A program made the translations under genes and the position numbers. 64,000 nucleotides of DNA from Halofilum ochraceum (GTDB lineage: Bacteria; Pseudomonadota; Gammaproteobacteria; XJ16; Halofilaceae). How positions within the stretch are numbered: position 1 is the first letter of the stretch; each line of letters opens with the position of its first letter. Shown here piece after piece: positions 62,735-64,000 of this stretch. The notes below the pieces were generated by a model that saw only the letters and a list, made by a program, of their open reading frames with translations, did no database searches and was not told where the DNA came from. The stretch is from positions 62,001-126,000 of the forward strand of contig NZ_LVEG02000017.1 of assembly GCF_001614315.2 (NCBI RefSeq), given 5' to 3'.

Positions 62735-63859
62735 TCAGCCGGTGATGACCATATTATCCCGGTCGATGAGTTCGGGCTCGACGACATAGCCGAGGATGGA
62801 CTCGATGTCGCGGCTGCTGCGCCCCTTGAGCCGATCGATCTCCTCCGCCGCGTAGTTCACCAGCCCCCGGGCCACCTCACGACCCTCGGGATCGATACAG
62901 GCCACGACCTCGCCACGACGGAAAGCGCCCCGCACCGCCGTGACCCCCACGGCCAGCAGGGAAACGCCGGAAGCACGGAGCGCCCGGGCCGCCCCGGCGT
63001 CGACGTCGAGCGCACCGGCAAGGCGCAGATGGTTCGCCAGCCAGCGTTTACGCGCCATCAGCGGCTCCTGACTGGGTTCCAGCAGCGTGCCCAGTTCGTC
63101 GCCCGCGCGCAGGCGCGTGAGGACGTGGCGGTCGCTACCGGGCGCGATCACGGTGGCCGTACCGGAGCGGGCCGCGCGCCCCGCGGCATCGACCTTGGTC
63201 GCCATGCCGCCGCGGCCCCAGGCGGAACCGGTACCCCCGGCCATATCCGCGAAGCGGGGATCGCCGGCAGTCCCTTCACGGATGATGCGCGCCGCCGGGT
63301 CCTGGCGCGGGTCACGATCGTAGAGCCCGTCGGTATCCGTGAGGATGACCAGCGTGTCGGCCTCGACCAGGTTGGCGACGAGTGCGGCCAGGGTGTCGTT
63401 CTCGCCGAAGCGGAACTCGTCGTTGGCGACCGTGTCGTTCTCGTTGACGATGGGGATCACCCCGAGGCCGCCGAGCGTGCGCAGGGTCGAACGCGCGTTC
63501 AGGTAGCGCTGGCGATCGGCCACGTCGTCGTGAGTAAGGAGAATCTGTGCGGTACCGATGCCGTGCCCGCGGAACGCGCTCTCGAAGGCCTGCACGAGGC
63601 CCATCTGGCCGACGGCGGCGGCCGCCTGGAGTTCATGCAGGGCGTGCGGCCGCTGCCGCCAGCCAAGGCGGCTCATGCCCTCGGCGACCGCCCCCGAGGA
63701 GACCAGCACGACCTCGACGCCATCGGCGTGCAGCGCAGCGAGCTCGGCGCTCCAGCTCTTGATCGCGTCCCGATCGAGACCGCGGCCGTTGGCCGTGACC
63801 AGCGAACTGCCGATCTTGACCACCCAGCGCCGCGCTTGTTGCAGGCGTTCACGCCCCAT
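62735..63859 (-). CDS. proB: glutamate 5-kinase
   Basis: This cytosolic enzyme of 374 residues phosphorylates glutamate in proline synthesis. The amino-acid kinase domain has [68 protein letters not shown] and [18 protein letters not shown]; the C-terminal PUA domain (about 280-370) is present. ATG at 63859 overlaps the obgE stop by 11 bp, the usual obgE-proB coupling; a start 12 codons upstream is less likely. Confidence 0.96.
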   Translation of the reverse strand: MGRERLQQARRWVVKIGSSLVTANGRGLDRDAIKSWSAELAALHADGVEVVLVSSGAVAEGMSRLGWRQRPHALHELQAAAAVGQMGLVQAFESAFRGHGIGTAQILLTHDDVADRQRYLNARSTLRTLGGLGVIPIVNENDTVANDEFRFGENDTLAALVANLVEADTLVILTDTDGLYDRDPRQDPAARIIREGTAGDPRFADMAGGTGSAWGRGGMATKVDAAGRAARSGTATVIAPGSDRHVLTRLRAGDELGTLLEPSQEPLMARKRWLANHLRLAGALDVDAGAARALRASGVSLLAVGVTAVRGAFRRGEVVACIDPEGREVARGLVNYAAEEIDRLKGRSSRDIESILGYVVEPELIDRDNMVITG

Positions 63860-64000
63860 CGCCGCGTTCCGGCCAGGCGATGGTGTCGCCGGCATCGTGG
63901 CTCTCGGTGTCCACCGGGCGTTCGCGGGCCTCCGCGCGGAGCGCCTCGAGCCGGGCCATGATGGCGCGGCACAGTTCGTCCGTGCCCTCGCCGGCGATCG
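63849..64000 (-). CDS. obgE: GTPase Obg (ObgE/CgtA), C-terminal fragment
   Basis: Only the last 49 codons lie in the window; the gene continues past base 64000. The frame reads [20 protein letters not shown] and ends in AWPERGDGA. The segment [15 protein letters not shown] matches the end of the G domain of ObgE (the SA.xGEG..L motif), and obgE directly before proB is a common order. The tail is short, without the long acidic extension of E. coli ObgE. Confidence 0.8.
   Translation of the reverse strand, partial: IAGEGTDELCRAIMARLEALRAEARERPVDTESHDAGDTIAWPERGDGA

Overview
This window is GC-rich, densely packed gammaproteobacterial chromosome. The genes look like those of the Chromatiales/Ectothiorhodospiraceae-type halophile or sulfur-bacterium lineages, but the exact lineage is an inference. 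Support for Gammaproteobacteria comes from the conserved blocks envC-ctpA-yibQ / yibN-secB-gpsA-trmL, glnA-ntrB-ntrC and obgE-proB, and from MSHA-type pilus genes. No tRNA, rRNA, CRISPR array, prophage or IS transposase was seen.

Layout. (1) 336-7034: housekeeping. On the minus strand lie yajL, a YibQ-type deacetylase, a CtpA protease and EnvC. On the plus strand lie a YibN-type rhodanese-fold protein, secB and gpsA, followed by a convergent trmL. (2) 7118-30501: an MSHA type IV pilus locus, I-(PilN-like)-J-K-L-M-N-E-G-F-orf-A-(O-ligase)-D-C-O-P-(ECF sigma/anti-sigma)-Q. mshM is interrupted by a frameshift in a run of nine T. An O-antigen-ligase-like glycosyltransferase sits beside the major pilin, and an ECF sigma/anti-sigma pair sits in front of a 1677-residue MshQ-type adhesin with Gly-rich, PA14 and LamG regions. 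(3) 30674-50191: a second, clearly divergent MSHA-like machine. It has a sigma-54-type response regulator, then second copies of M, L, N, E and G, a PilM-PilN-type fusion, J- and K-like proteins, four prepilin-like proteins in two paralogous pairs, a membrane histidine kinase, and an ABC transporter (permease, accessory protein, ATPase) with a pilin gene inside it. This is the most unusual part of the window. (4) 50526-55525: nitrogen control, ntrC, ntrB and glnA. A good sigma-54 promoter and paired NtrC boxes lie upstream of glnA, and an NtrC box abuts the ntrB start codon. (5) 55668-64000: a CDF metal exporter, an unknown conserved protein, plant-type gshA, a CAP-domain lipoprotein, a PAS-GGDEF-EAL protein with a degenerate GGDEF motif, a VOC protein, proB and the 3' end of obgE.

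How it works together. Both MshE ATPases carry MshEN c-di-GMP-binding motifs, so both pilus machines are probably second-messenger controlled. The kinase and regulator that flank machine 2 are a plausible pair acting through sigma-54. Neither cluster encodes a prepilin peptidase, which must be supplied from elsewhere. Many intergenic gaps are filled by palindromic elements of at least seven different families, including two MITE-like elements with 32-44 bp inverted termini.
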